Of a stretch of 64,000 nucleotides of DNA, positions 1 to 9,362 are shown in pieces. This stretch comes from JAXMAR01 sp046350295. Its GTDB lineage: Bacteria; Planctomycetota; Planctomycetia; Gemmatales; Gemmataceae. The stretch covers positions 123,357 to 187,356 of the forward strand of contig JAXMAR010000010.1 in NCBI GenBank assembly GCA_046350295.1, in the 5' to 3' direction. Below the pieces are notes generated by a model. The model was not told the origin of the DNA and searched no databases. It saw nothing but the letters and a program-made list of their open reading frames with translations. Each line of letters begins with the position of its first letter. Position 1 is the first letter of the stretch. A program made the position numbers and the translations under genes.

Positions 1-18
1 CGGAGGTGTTTCAGAACC

Positions 19-75
19 ACGTGGGCAGGCCGCCTGGCCTGCCACTCCCGGCAGGCGAGGCCGCCTGCCCCACGT
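19..75. repeat. Imperfect GC-rich inverted repeat
   Basis: Two arms of about 25 bases (19-43 and 50-75) are near-perfect reverse complements, with one indel and a few mismatches. They share the core ACGTGGGGCAGGC and are separated by six bases. The element lies just downstream of a minus-strand gene, so it could form a hairpin at the end of that transcript. It resembles other dispersed palindromes in this window in style, but not in sequence. Confidence 0.6.
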
Positions 76-89
76 TCGGCAACACCCTG

Positions 90-617
90 TTAGCCGCGGT
101 AGAAGTCGATCCAGCTCACCGTTATGGAAGGCGGGGCGCCCTCGAAGAACGCGCGCGGCAGCGTCAGCTCGAAATAGCCGTCCTTGAGGGGCAGTTTTCC
201 GGCCGGCTTGCCATCGCTGCCGATGACGCGAACGTCCATCCAGAACGGGCTCTTCTCGTCGAGCGGAGCGTCCTCCTTGCCGTCCTTCCACTGACGTGTC
301 TGCGCTTTGCCCTCGACAACGGACACCGCCGCCTGCAGGGTCGCCTTGCCGCTGGAAACCTTGAAGCTCTCCAGTCCCTTGAGACGCAGCCGGAGAGCCA
401 CCCCTTTCGGCCACGTCATGGCCTCCCGCTCGATAACCGCCTGACCGATGCCGAAGGGACTGGTCACGATGAACAGGACCTTGTCCCCGTTTGCCCGAAA
501 TTCGACGGTGTCCCCCTTCTTCTTCGTCGTGATCTTGAACTTGAGTTCCTCGTCTTCGGCAAAGACGACGCGGCTCGTCAGGAGCAGGGCGAGCAAGGCG
601 TGCAGTGCGGTGTTCAT
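90..617 (-). CDS. Secreted protein of unknown function
   Basis: This is a 175-residue protein read from ATG at 617, which has a GGAGG-like site directly upstream; a longer in-frame start at 674 lacks such support. The N-terminus (MNTALHALLALLL) is a typical signal peptide, cleaved around VVFAEDEE. The mature part is rich in beta-strand-like stretches and lysines and ends in ITVSWIDFYRG. I recognise no catalytic motif or named family. It sits downstream of a minus-strand WD40 gene with about 90 bases between them, so the two may be co-transcribed. A small periplasmic beta-sandwich protein would fit, but function is unknown. Confidence 0.7.
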   Translation of the reverse strand: MNTALHALLALLLTSRVVFAEDEELKFKITTKKKGDTVEFRANGDKVLFIVTSPFGIGQAVIEREAMTWPKGVALRLRLKGLESFKVSSGKATLQAAVSVVEGKAQTRQWKDGKEDAPLDEKSPFWMDVRVIGSDGKPAGKLPLKDGYFELTLPRAFFEGAPPSITVSWIDFYRG

Positions 618-708
618 CGGAGCCTCCGAAAGCGCGGCATGGACAGGCTGGTCTATACGCTGGCCCCGGCGCAAACGGCGCAGGGGCGGAAGCGGCGATT
701 TCGAAATT

Positions 709-2682
709 CTACTTGGCCAACTTGCTCATCTCGAACACCAGCAACGTGAACCCATCCTCCGCCACCGCCGCCAGCGCCCGCCCGTCGCGCGAGAAGGCGA
801 ACCGGCTCGGCTGGATCGGCAGCGCCAGCGGCCGCGCCTTGAAGTTTAGCGGGTGGAACGTCCGGCCGCTGACGAGATAGCGGCCGTCCGGAGAAAAGGC
901 GAGGCAGTGGCTGGCCGGGTCGCTCTTGAACGTCTTCAACTCCTTGCCCTCGCGCAGGTCCCAGAGGCGCACCCGTTTCTCGGTCGACCAGGCGAGGTAT
1001 TCGCCGTCGGGCGAAAAGGCCATGTCGAGCACGCCCTCCCTGTCGCCTCCGATCACGTGCGGCGGGTTCTCGCTCATGTCCCAGAGGGCGACGCGGCCGT
1101 CCGGTCCCGTATCCGAGTAGAGGCCGGCGAAGCGCTTGCCGTCCGGGGAAAAGCAGAAGGGGACGTTGGCGGCGCCGAGCGGCTGACCGAAGCGCCAGTT
1201 CAAGGTGGGCGCTCCGGTCTTCGTGTCGAAGAATTCGTAGGCGGTCCTGCTCGATGTCGCGACGCCGAGCGTCTTGCCGTCGGGAGCGAAGGCGATGCGC
1301 GTGGCATAGCGGGCGAAGTCGTCGGGCCGGCTCACGCTGAAGCGGTGCTGCTCCTTGCCGGAGGCGGAGTCCCACACGATCACCTGGCTGAAATGATTGG
1401 CGGCGGCGACGTTCTTGCCGCTGGGGCTGAAGGCGACCGACCAGGCCCCATTGCCGCCAAGGTCGATCAGGCGGCGCGGCTTGCCGGTCTTGACGTCCCA
1501 GACGAGGACGGCGCCGTCGTCGCCGCCGGAGACGATGGCGCTGCCGTCCTGATTGACATCGAGCGTCCGGACCTTTCCGGAATGGCCTTCCTCGAGCAGG
1601 ATGTCGCGGCCGGTCTTGAGGTCGATGAGCTCGACGAAGGCGCCGCGGCAAACGACCAGCGTGTCCCCGTCCTTGCTGAAGAGCACCGGGCCGCCGCCGC
1701 CGCGCCGGCCGCCGGCGTAGCGCTCTGCGCGCGTCTGGCGATCCCAGACGTGAACCTCCATCTGCTGACCGAGGCCCGCCATCCACTTGCCGTCGGCTGA
1801 ATAGGCGTGGAACCAGGATGTCCCGGCGGTGTTGACCTCGGTTTCGCGCTTGCCTGTCTCCATGTTCCAGTAGCTGACGACCGCTTTGTGGAGATCACGA
1901 CCCTCCGCGCTGACGACAGCCAACCGACCTTCCGGCGTCAAGGTCAAGCCGCCCAAGCCCCCCGTGACCAGGGGGAAGCGGCGCAGCGCGTGCCTCTCCC
2001 TGCCGGTCGCGACGTCGAAAACACGGACGGCGTCGTCCTGCGCGCTGGAGAGGGACGCCAGCAGTTTGCCGTCGCGGGAGAAGACGAGCGAATCGACCGC
2101 CAGGTAGGTCTTGAACTCCGCGCCGAGCGACTCCATGCGTTTGTGGCCCGGGAAGGTGCGGATCTTCTCCCCGGTCGCGACGTTCCACAGCGTCAATTCG
2201 GCGCGGCGCTCGACGTCGAACCGGTCCGTGCGCGTGAAACTGCCCGCGGCAATCGTCCGCCCGTCGGGCGAGACGGCGAACGTGGTGAACGCCAGGTTCT
2301 TCTCCTTCGCCGCGATGCGGGTGATCCGCTTGCCTGACTCCAGGTCGAACACGAGCACGCAGCCGGTCAGGTCCGGGAAGGCGAACAGCGTCTTGCCGTC
2401 GGCCGTGACGTGCATCTGGCGGACATAGCCTTCCTCGAGCGGGATGGTCCGGACGAGCCGCCGCGACTTCGACTCCCAGACACGGATGTCGCGCCCGCCG
2501 GTAATGAGCCTCGAGCCGTCCGGCGTGAAGACCGCGGAGAGGACGCTATCATGCCGCAGGTTCACGCTGCCCAGCCGGCGAATGGCGCCGCGCGGCAGAT
2601 CGGCGGCCTCCTGTGCGGCGGCCGGGGCATGGCAGGCGGAACACGCGGCGACGACGAGGATGCAGCGGCCGACGGCGTTCAT
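709..2682 (-). CDS. Secreted WD40 repeat beta-propeller protein
   Basis: This is a 657-residue protein from ATG at 2682. The N-terminus carries a signal peptide (CILVVAACSACHAPAAAQE). The rest consists of WD40-type repeats, each with the pattern 'sPDGr.la.gs.D..vrlWD..tGk', for example FSPDGKRFAG followed by VALWDMSEN, and FSPDGEYLAW followed by VRLWDLREGK. Ten or more repeats are visible, enough for one or two propellers. Secreted WD40 proteins of this kind are very common in planctomycetes, where they are taken to be scaffolds; no enzyme domain is visible. It is divergent from the dehydrogenase-cytochrome gene at 2811, and the 128 bases between must hold both promoters. Confidence 0.85.
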   Translation of the reverse strand: MNAVGRCILVVAACSACHAPAAAQEAADLPRGAIRRLGSVNLRHDSVLSAVFTPDGSRLITGGRDIRVWESKSRRLVRTIPLEEGYVRQMHVTADGKTLFAFPDLTGCVLVFDLESGKRITRIAAKEKNLAFTTFAVSPDGRTIAAGSFTRTDRFDVERRAELTLWNVATGEKIRTFPGHKRMESLGAEFKTYLAVDSLVFSRDGKLLASLSSAQDDAVRVFDVATGRERHALRRFPLVTGGLGGLTLTPEGRLAVVSAEGRDLHKAVVSYWNMETGKRETEVNTAGTSWFHAYSADGKWMAGLGQQMEVHVWDRQTRAERYAGGRRGGGGPVLFSKDGDTLVVCRGAFVELIDLKTGRDILLEEGHSGKVRTLDVNQDGSAIVSGGDDGAVLVWDVKTGKPRRLIDLGGNGAWSVAFSPSGKNVAAANHFSQVIVWDSASGKEQHRFSVSRPDDFARYATRIAFAPDGKTLGVATSSRTAYEFFDTKTGAPTLNWRFGQPLGAANVPFCFSPDGKRFAGLYSDTGPDGRVALWDMSENPPHVIGGDREGVLDMAFSPDGEYLAWSTEKRVRLWDLREGKELKTFKSDPASHCLAFSPDGRYLVSGRTFHPLNFKARPLALPIQPSRFAFSRDGRALAAVAEDGFTLLVFEMSKLAK

Positions 2683-2810
2683 TGGATTTCCTGAAAGCGG
2701 AGGACGAGTCTCCTGGATTGTAGACGACGCGGGCGAGGGATTGGCTTGCCGGAGTTTCTCTGGTACGTTGTTCCCATACTCTTCGTCTTCTCGATCCGCC
2801 ATCGCGTACC

Positions 2811-5800
2811 ATGATGAATCCTTTGCGCGTCGGTCTTCTTCTCTGCTGGCTCCTCACCCCCTCCCGCGCCGTCGCCCAGCCGGCCGACACAAAGCCCTTC
2901 GGCCTCGCCAAGCGCATCCCCTGGACCGCCTCCCGCATCAAGGGCGCCCCTGAGCCGCCGCCCCCTTATCGCTCCGAGCGCGCCTTCCCACACCTCACCT
3001 TCAAGAACCCGCTCCACCTCACCACCGCCCCCGGCATCCATCGCTTCTTCGTTTGCGAGCAGGGCGCCAGGATCTACTCCTTCCCCATCGACCTCGCCGT
3101 CAAGAAAGCAGACCTCGTCATCGACCTGCGCAAGGAAATCAAGACGGTCGACCCCAAACGCAGCTCCGGCATCGGCGATCTCTACGCCCTCGTCTTCCAT
3201 CCGCGATTCACCGAGAACCGTTATTGCTACGTCTGCTACATCCTCAACCCGAAGGGAAGCAAGCAGCTCGAGGACGGCTCGCGCATCTCCCGCTTCCGCC
3301 TTACCGACACCGACCCGCCCCGCATCGACCCGGCCAGTGAAAAGATCATCATCACCTGGCTCGGCGGCGGCCACAACGGCTGCGACCTCCACTTCGGGCC
3401 CGACGGCTATCTCTACATCTCCACCGGCGACGGCGCCGGCCCCAATCCCCCCGACGGCCTCACGACCGGCCAGGACAACTCCGATCTCCTGAGCTGCATC
3501 CTCCGCATCGATGTCGACCACCCGGACAAAGGCGAGCCGGGCGGCGTGAGCTCCCGGAGAAACTACTCCATCCCGTCCGACAACCCCTTCGTGAAAACGC
3601 CGGGCAATCGCCCCGAAATCTGGGCCTACGGCTTCCGCAATCCCTGGCGCATGAGCTTCGACCGGAAAACCGGCCGGCTCTGGGTCGGGGATGTCGGCTG
3701 GGAATCCTGGGAGATGATTTACTGCGTCAAGAAAGGAGGCAACTACGGCTGGTCCATCATGGAAGGTCCGCAGCCAGTCCGCCCGGAAACCAAGCGCGGA
3801 CCGACTCCCATCCTTCCGCCCGCCCTCGCCCTGCCCCATTCCGAGTCCGCCTCCATCACCGGCGGCTATGTCTACCACGGCAAGCTCAACCCCGATCTCA
3901 AAGGCCTCTACCTCTTCGGCGATTGGGTCACCCGCAAGGTCTGGGGCGCCAAGCTCGACGGCGACAAGATCGTCTCCTTCGAGGAGCTGGCCGCCACCAA
4001 GGAGCGCGTCGTCGCCTTCGGCCTCGATCACGACCGGGAACTGTACTACGTCAATCACGACGAAGCAGGCTCCATCCACAAGCTCGTCCCGAACGAGGCG
4101 GTGAAGGCGTATCGCAAGGACTTCCCGCGCAAGCTGAGCGAGACCGGCCTCTTCGCCGACGTCAAGAAGCAGGTTCCGATGGACGGTGTCGTTCCCTTCT
4201 CCGTGAACGCGGAGCTGTGGGCCGACCACGCCTCGGCGGAGCGGTTCGTGGCGCTGCCTGGGACGAGCGTCGCCAAGATCTACAGCAGCCAGCCCCCCTG
4301 GCCCAACAATAGCGGCGAGGTCTACTTCCCGGGCGACGGCGTCCTGGTCAAGACGCTGTCGATGGAGATGGAGCGCGGCAATCCCAAGAGCCGGCGCAAG
4401 CTGGAGACGCAAATCCTCCATTTCGACGGCGACTGGCACGCCTACACCTACGCCTGGAACGACGAGCAGACCGACGCCAGCCTCGTCGACGCCAAGGGGA
4501 TGGACCGCGAGCTGAAGATCGTCGATGCCAAGGCGCCGGGCGGCAAACGAGAGCAGCGCTGGCATTTCGCCTCGCGCACGGAGTGCATGACCTGCCACAA
4601 TCCCTGGTCCGGTTATACCCTCGCTTTCAATCCCACGCAGCTCAATCGCAACCACGATTATCACGGGGTGGTCGACCATCAGTTCCGGGCGCTTGAGCAC
4701 GCCGGCATGATCACGTTCCTCGATCGGGACTGGGACAAAAAGGTCGAGAAGCCCCGCAAGGCCCCGACCGAGAGGCTGGTCGATCCCTACGACCCGGCCA
4801 ACGACATCCAGCAGCGGGCGCGGTCCTATCTCCATGTCAACTGCTCCCACTGTCATCAGTTCGGCGCGGGCGGGACGGCGACCATCGACCTGCGCCACGG
4901 CGTCGCGCTCGACAGCACGAAGATGCTCGGCGTCCGCCCCAGCCAGGGCACGTTCGAGATCGCCGGCGCCAGCATCGTCGCGCCCGGCGACCCGTTCAAG
5001 TCGGTCCTCTTCTATCGCCTCGCCAAGCTCGGCCCCGGCCGCATGCCGCACATGGGCTCCGAGGTGATCGACGAGCGCGGCCTGGCGCTCATCCGCGACT
5101 GGATTCGCCGGCTGCCGGCGAAGGAGGAGTCGGCCCTGCTCGATGGACTAAAAGGCAAATCGTCTCGCGAAGCGCGGGCCGCGCTCATTCAGAAGTCGCT
5201 CTCCTCCACGACGAGTGCTCTGATGCTCGCCGACGCGATGGGCGGCGACGGCATCCCGCCGCCCGTGCGCGGTGAGGTGCTCAAGGCCGCCCTCGCTCAC
5301 TCCAATCCGCTCGTTCGCGACCTGTTCGAGCGCTTCGTCCCCGCCGATCAGCGCACGAAGCGATTGGGCAGCGTCATCCGCCCGGAGCAGATTCTGGCGA
5401 AGAAAGGGGACGCCGCGCGCGGCCGCGAGCTGTTCTTCAAGTCCGCCGGCCTGCAATGCGCCACCTGCCACAAGATCGACGGCAAAGGCGGCAGCCTCGG
5501 CCCCGATCTGAGCGACGTCGGCAAGAAGTACTCGCGCGGCCAGATCCTCGAGAGCATCCTCGAGCCGTCGAAAGTCATCGACCCGAAGTACGTCACCTAC
5601 CTTGTCGAGACGCAGGACGGCAAGGTCGTGACGGGAATCCTCGTCGAGAAAACGGAGAAGCAGGTCGTCCTGCGAACGCTCCCCGACATGGAAGTGCGAT
5701 TGACGCCCGACCAGATCGCGACCATGGTCCCGCAGCCCAAATCGCTGATGCCGGAGCTACTGTTGCGCGACGTCACCCTCGACCAGGCGCGCGACCTCCT

Positions 5801-5840
5801 CGAGTTTCTCGCAAGTTTGACGGCGAGCGACCGGAAATGA
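2811..5840 (+). CDS. Sugar/sorbosone dehydrogenase-like propeller fused to c-type cytochrome domains
   Basis: This 1009-residue secreted protein starts with ATG ATG at 2811 and a signal peptide ending near AVAQPA. Residues about 55-420 resemble the PQQ-dependent glucose/sorbosone dehydrogenase propeller (GGGHNGCDLHFGPDGYLYIS, WAYGFRNPWRMSFD, GDVGWESWEMIY). Residues about 430-770 look like an SO2930-type domain with two heme-binding motifs, CMTCH near residue 592 and CSHCH near 678. The last 150 residues are the planctomycete-type cytochrome domain with CATCHKIDGKGG near 883. It probably oxidises a sugar or alcohol and passes electrons to its own hemes in the periplasm. The substrate cannot be told from sequence. 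It is followed by a secreted propeller-like gene on the same strand. Confidence 0.85.
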   Translation: MMNPLRVGLLLCWLLTPSRAVAQPADTKPFGLAKRIPWTASRIKGAPEPPPPYRSERAFPHLTFKNPLHLTTAPGIHRFFVCEQGARIYSFPIDLAVKKADLVIDLRKEIKTVDPKRSSGIGDLYALVFHPRFTENRYCYVCYILNPKGSKQLEDGSRISRFRLTDTDPPRIDPASEKIIITWLGGGHNGCDLHFGPDGYLYISTGDGAGPNPPDGLTTGQDNSDLLSCILRIDVDHPDKGEPGGVSSRRNYSIPSDNPFVKTPGNRPEIWAYGFRNPWRMSFDRKTGRLWVGDVGWESWEMIYCVKKGGNYGWSIMEGPQPVRPETKRGPTPILPPALALPHSESASITGGYVYHGKLNPDLKGLYLFGDWVTRKVWGAKLDGDKIVSFEELAATKERVVAFGLDHDRELYYVNHDEAGSIHKLVPNEAVKAYRKDFPRKLSETGLFADVKKQVPMDGVVPFSVNAELWADHASAERFVALPGTSVAKIYSSQPPWPNNSGEVYFPGDGVLVKTLSMEMERGNPKSRRKLETQILHFDGDWHAYTYAWNDEQTDASLVDAKGMDRELKIVDAKAPGGKREQRWHFASRTECMTCHNPWSGYTLAFNPTQLNRNHDYHGVVDHQFRALEHAGMITFLDRDWDKKVEKPRKAPTERLVDPYDPANDIQQRARSYLHVNCSHCHQFGAGGTATIDLRHGVALDSTKMLGVRPSQGTFEIAGASIVAPGDPFKSVLFYRLAKLGPGRMPHMGSEVIDERGLALIRDWIRRLPAKEESALLDGLKGKSSREARAALIQKSLSSTTSALMLADAMGGDGIPPPVRGEVLKAALAHSNPLVRDLFERFVPADQRTKRLGSVIRPEQILAKKGDAARGRELFFKSAGLQCATCHKIDGKGGSLGPDLSDVGKKYSRGQILESILEPSKVIDPKYVTYLVETQDGKVVTGILVEKTEKQVVLRTLPDMEVRLTPDQIATMVPQPKSLMPELLLRDVTLDQARDLLEFLASLTASDRK

Positions 5841-5913
5841 CAATCCGGCAAGCCGGCCGCGTCGTCCTCTTTGCGTGAGGACTTCCTCTCGTTCTTCAGG
5901 AGGGGGACACGCC

Positions 5914-8049
5914 ATGCCGCGCGAAACGTACAGGCCCGCCGCTCGCATCCTGTCGCTCTGTCTTGTCGCCTGTTTCTCGGCCACCGCAGCCGCCCAGCCG
6001 CGCGTCGTCGTCCAGGAGATCCAGGCGGCCCGCAACCCGCGCCTCCAGGTCACGCCGGACGGCAAGCTCGCCTGGCTCATCGCCGGCGTGAATGAGCACA
6101 TCGTGCAAATCTTCGATCTGGAAACGAAGGCCGTCCTGCGCCAGTTCTACCTGCCCGAGCGCATCGAGTTCTCCTCGCTCGATTCCAAGAGCCGCACGCT
6201 CGCGGTCTCGACGCGCTCGGCCATTCACCTGGGCCGGCTCACCGACGACGGCCTGGAGGAGATTCTGCCCGGCGTCCACGGGGCGGTGTTGCTCGATGAG
6301 GGGGCCAAGCTCCTCGCCGTGCTCGGCAACGTCCCCGATCCCAAACGAAAAGACCCGATCCGGCATTTCTTCATGAATGAGCGCACGCTCGGCATCTTCG
6401 ACCTCGCCAAGAAGGAATGGCGGCACGTGCAGCGCACGCCGATCGTCTCCCCCTGGCTCGAGGCGTACAGCGGGGAAGGAGGAACCGCCCTCCTCTTTCG
6501 CGACGGCGCCGTCCTCGCCGGCGGCGTCGGCGGCACGCTCGGCTCCATGATCCCCGTCACCTTCAACGTCGACGCCCATCTCGACCTGAAGACCGGCAAG
6601 ACAAGAATCACCACGGGCCCCAGCGCACGCTTCGGCAAGATCATCGACCCTCCCGCGAAAGACAAGGAGCCGCCTGAGCCGCCCGAAGGCTACGAAGGCG
6701 TCGACCTCAAGCACGTTGCCACGTACGCCCACCCGGCGCCTCTCACCAAGGCCCACGACGCGGGCGGCGCCGCCGTCCGCAAGCTCTGGGACGACAAGAC
6801 CCTCGAGCCTTTCCGCCTCGCCGACGCCGTGCATGACGCCCGTCCAATGCCGTTCGCCGCCGACGCCGACCGCGTCCGGATCGCCGTCCGCCGCTACCAG
6901 CGCAGCGACGCGGTCTCCGGTCTGCACGTCGCCATCCTCAGCCTGACACGCGACGGCAAGCTTGGCCTTGGTCCCGCGACGAAGGCGGGCGAGAACCCGT
7001 TCGTACGTGGCGCCCTGAGTTCCTACCGCATCCAGTACAGCCACACGGAACTCAACGATCTGATCACCGGCCAACCGCTCCTGCCGCCCCACGTCTTCAA
7101 GGTCGAAAAACACCACAAGGACGTCTACTTCCTGCCGACGGGCACGCTCGTGCAGGAGAAGGATCATCTCGCCTTCTACAAGCCCGCCCGCGCCAAACCG
7201 GAATGGACGCGCAAAGGCCCGCCGCGCCGCTGGATCGACGCCCAGGTGGACGCCGCCGGCGCGGCCGTCGCCCTCACCTGCGGCGAGGAGCCGATCCTGG
7301 CCGAAATTCTGCGCCTCGCGGACGGTAAGGTCCTCGGCACGGTTCCCCGCCCCAAGGACATGACCGACAACTACATGAGCATGGCCCTCTCCAGGGACGG
7401 CAAACGCCTCGGCGTGATGAAACGCGAGGAGCTGCGCGTCTTTGACGTCGGCGCCGGCAAGGAGATCGACAGCCACATCGTCAAGGAGGATACCTACGGT
7501 CGATCTCTCCAGAGCTGGTCGGGCGGCTGGCTCGTCAGCAGCGAAGCGCGGGCCCAGATCTTCGACGATGCCGCCAGGAAATGGACCACGATCATCCCCT
7601 TCCGCAGCGTGGGCGATTTGCAGGAAGTGGACACCCCCAAAGGCAAGCGCTTCGTCCTGCAAAACTACGACGGCGCCTGCTGCCTCGCCGACCCCGCCAC
7701 CGGCAAGATCCTGTCGCGCTGGATGGCCGCCGAGTACGGCCACGTCACGGCCCGCTGGAACGCGGTCTTTGCCGCCGGCAAGGCGATCCTGCGTCCCACC
7801 GGCTGGACCGCCGCCCTCGAATTCGTCGACCTGCGCGACGGCCGTGTCGTTCTGACAATCCACAACGTCCCCGTGGACAAGGGCCTGGGCTTTATCGCCT
7901 ACACACCGGACGGCTGGTGGGACGCGACGCCCGGGGCGGAGCGGCACGTCGCCGTCTTCGACAAGGGAGTCCGTCGCGACGAGAAGGCGCGCAACGAGCG
8001 ACGCAACGCCAAGATGATTGAGGAACGCCTCGTTGAGCTATGGCGTTAG
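5914..8049 (+). CDS. Secreted WD40-like propeller protein
   Basis: This is a 711-residue protein. ATG at 5914 is preferred over the in-frame 5875 because AGGAGGGGG lies eight bases upstream of it. A signal peptide is evident (ILSLCLVACFSATAAAQP). The body has degenerate propeller repeats (VTPDGKLAWLIAG, LSRDGKRLGVMKREELRVFDVGAGKE, YTPDGWWDATPGAE), weaker than in the protein at 709-2682. No catalytic motif was seen. The gene is 73 bases downstream of the dehydrogenase-cytochrome fusion on the same strand and may share its transcript. A role as structural partner is only inference. It converges with the gene ending at 8088. Confidence 0.75.
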   Translation: MPRETYRPAARILSLCLVACFSATAAAQPRVVVQEIQAARNPRLQVTPDGKLAWLIAGVNEHIVQIFDLETKAVLRQFYLPERIEFSSLDSKSRTLAVSTRSAIHLGRLTDDGLEEILPGVHGAVLLDEGAKLLAVLGNVPDPKRKDPIRHFFMNERTLGIFDLAKKEWRHVQRTPIVSPWLEAYSGEGGTALLFRDGAVLAGGVGGTLGSMIPVTFNVDAHLDLKTGKTRITTGPSARFGKIIDPPAKDKEPPEPPEGYEGVDLKHVATYAHPAPLTKAHDAGGAAVRKLWDDKTLEPFRLADAVHDARPMPFAADADRVRIAVRRYQRSDAVSGLHVAILSLTRDGKLGLGPATKAGENPFVRGALSSYRIQYSHTELNDLITGQPLLPPHVFKVEKHHKDVYFLPTGTLVQEKDHLAFYKPARAKPEWTRKGPPRRWIDAQVDAAGAAVALTCGEEPILAEILRLADGKVLGTVPRPKDMTDNYMSMALSRDGKRLGVMKREELRVFDVGAGKEIDSHIVKEDTYGRSLQSWSGGWLVSSEARAQIFDDAARKWTTIIPFRSVGDLQEVDTPKGKRFVLQNYDGACCLADPATGKILSRWMAAEYGHVTARWNAVFAAGKAILRPTGWTAALEFVDLRDGRVVLTIHNVPVDKGLGFIAYTPDGWWDATPGAERHVAVFDKGVRRDEKARNERRNAKMIEERLVELWR

Positions 8050-8087
8050 GGGCTGGACCGGCATGCGGAACACGCGTGGGAGAATCC

Positions 8088-9194
8088 TTACCGTGGCTCA
8101 AAGTCGAGATGCAGCTTCTGCGCCGGTTGCGGCAGCGTTTTCAGGTCCATGTCGAACGGCCGCAGCGGCGTGTTGCCTGCCACGTCTTCCAGGTCGGGTC
8201 CGACGTTCAGCCGATGGGCCGTCGCGCGCCAGGCGTCCTTCGGCGTGAAGCGCCAGCTCTTCTCCTCGGCGCCGATGTCGATGGCGCCGGCGATCCGCTC
8301 CCCCTTGGCGTTCACGACCGTCAAGCCCGTTTGCAGCGAGCGGTAGTCGACGCTCTTGGGCATCGTCAGCGTCAACGGCTCGCGCGTGCCCGCTTTCGGC
8401 GCCGCCAATTTCCAGTCGCTCAACTCGATGCGGACGCGGTCTTCCGGCGTGGTGCGGAACTTCTTGATCGTGTCCTTGCCGATCTTGTTCCCTTCCAGAT
8501 CGGTCCATTCACCGCGGACGACGAGGGTGTAAGAGCGCTTCTCGTGCAGCACCGGCCCCATCAGGTCGCGCAGCTCGACGCCCCATTTGATCCGGCCGGG
8601 ATGGATGAACAGGATCAGGCAGTTGTGCTCTTCGTCCCAGATCTCGTCCACGAGCCAGGGCTCCTCGATCTCCTTGCCCTTCTCGTCTAGGATGGCGATG
8701 TGCTTGAACAATTCGGCGCCGCCGCGCATGGGGCGGTCGAAGTAGATGTAGAAGCGCAGGTGGTTGGCCGGGAGCACGTCGGCGCTCGGCAGGATCTTGA
8801 CGACCTTGGGAGGCGCCTTGGCGGCGAACGCCGGCACGACGTAGTCAAGCGACACCATGCCGCCCGCCGCCTTGAGAGTGGCGCGATAGGCCGCGCCCGG
8901 GTTGAGAGGAAAGCGTGGCATGAATCCCAGCTCGGCGCCGGCGCGGTCGTATTTCCCGAGCATGCTCGGGCCGGGCGTCTTGTCGGCTCCCAGAAGCGAC
9001 AGCGTGAGGATCGCTTCGCCCTGCTCTTGCGTCAGCCTCCCGGCGGGCAGCTTGGCGGCAAGGTCGGCGGGCAAGCGCGCCACGACGCGGCGACCGGCGG
9101 GCGTCGCCTCGAAGCGGAGCGGGGCGTCGCTGTCTTTGCCGCAGAGGAGCGCGGCGGGGCCGCACAGCAGCGCAGAGCAAAGGAGGAATCGCAT
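8088..9194 (-). CDS. Secreted protein with bacterial Ig-like domain
   Basis: This is a 368-residue protein from ATG at 9194; the longer in-frame start would run into a palindromic repeat. The signal peptide is MRFLLCSALLCGPAALLCG. The stretch VLPANHLRFYIYFDRPMRGG is the hallmark of SbsA/Big_5-type Ig-like domains (a 'lP.N....i.FS.pM' core), which occur in surface proteins. A second strand-rich half contains a similar ending (GNTPLRPFDMDL). No enzyme motif is visible. Function is unknown; a structural or binding role outside the cytoplasm is likely. Confidence 0.7.
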   Translation of the reverse strand: MRFLLCSALLCGPAALLCGKDSDAPLRFEATPAGRRVVARLPADLAAKLPAGRLTQEQGEAILTLSLLGADKTPGPSMLGKYDRAGAELGFMPRFPLNPGAAYRATLKAAGGMVSLDYVVPAFAAKAPPKVVKILPSADVLPANHLRFYIYFDRPMRGGAELFKHIAILDEKGKEIEEPWLVDEIWDEEHNCLILFIHPGRIKWGVELRDLMGPVLHEKRSYTLVVRGEWTDLEGNKIGKDTIKKFRTTPEDRVRIELSDWKLAAPKAGTREPLTLTMPKSVDYRSLQTGLTVVNAKGERIAGAIDIGAEEKSWRFTPKDAWRATAHRLNVGPDLEDVAGNTPLRPFDMDLKTLPQPAQKLHLDFEPR

Positions 9195-9210
9195 GGCGTA
9201 TCCGCGGATG

Positions 9211-9346
9211 TTTAGCCCCGGTTCGCAGAACCGGGGCGGGCGTGACGGTTGACGGAAAAGGCGCCGCAACGTCCATAGCCGCGGCCCGACGCGAAGTCGG
9301 CGCCCTTTGGACGCGGTCCGCCCCGGTTCTGCGAACCGGGGCTAAA
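9211..9346. repeat. Pair of inverted REP-like palindromes (TAGCCCCG family)
   Basis: The 29 bases at 9211-9239 (TTTAGCCCCGGTTCGCAGAA followed by CCGGGGCGG) recur exactly, in inverted orientation, at 9318-9346. Each copy is itself a hairpin with a CCCCGG/CCGGGG stem and loop TTCGCAGAA. A third copy is at 27599. The pair fills most of the gap between two minus-strand genes, so the two copies could also pair with each other into a longer stem. Confidence 0.85.
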
Positions 9347-9362
9347 CGGCGTCTCTTGTACG

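Noticed and set aside
2679..5051. Long minus-strand open frame opposite the dehydrogenase-cytochrome gene
   Set aside because: It is the antisense shadow of a clear gene in GC-rich DNA; its protein is Ala/Gly/Val/Asp-rich with no motif, and the plus strand has heme motifs and a signal peptide.
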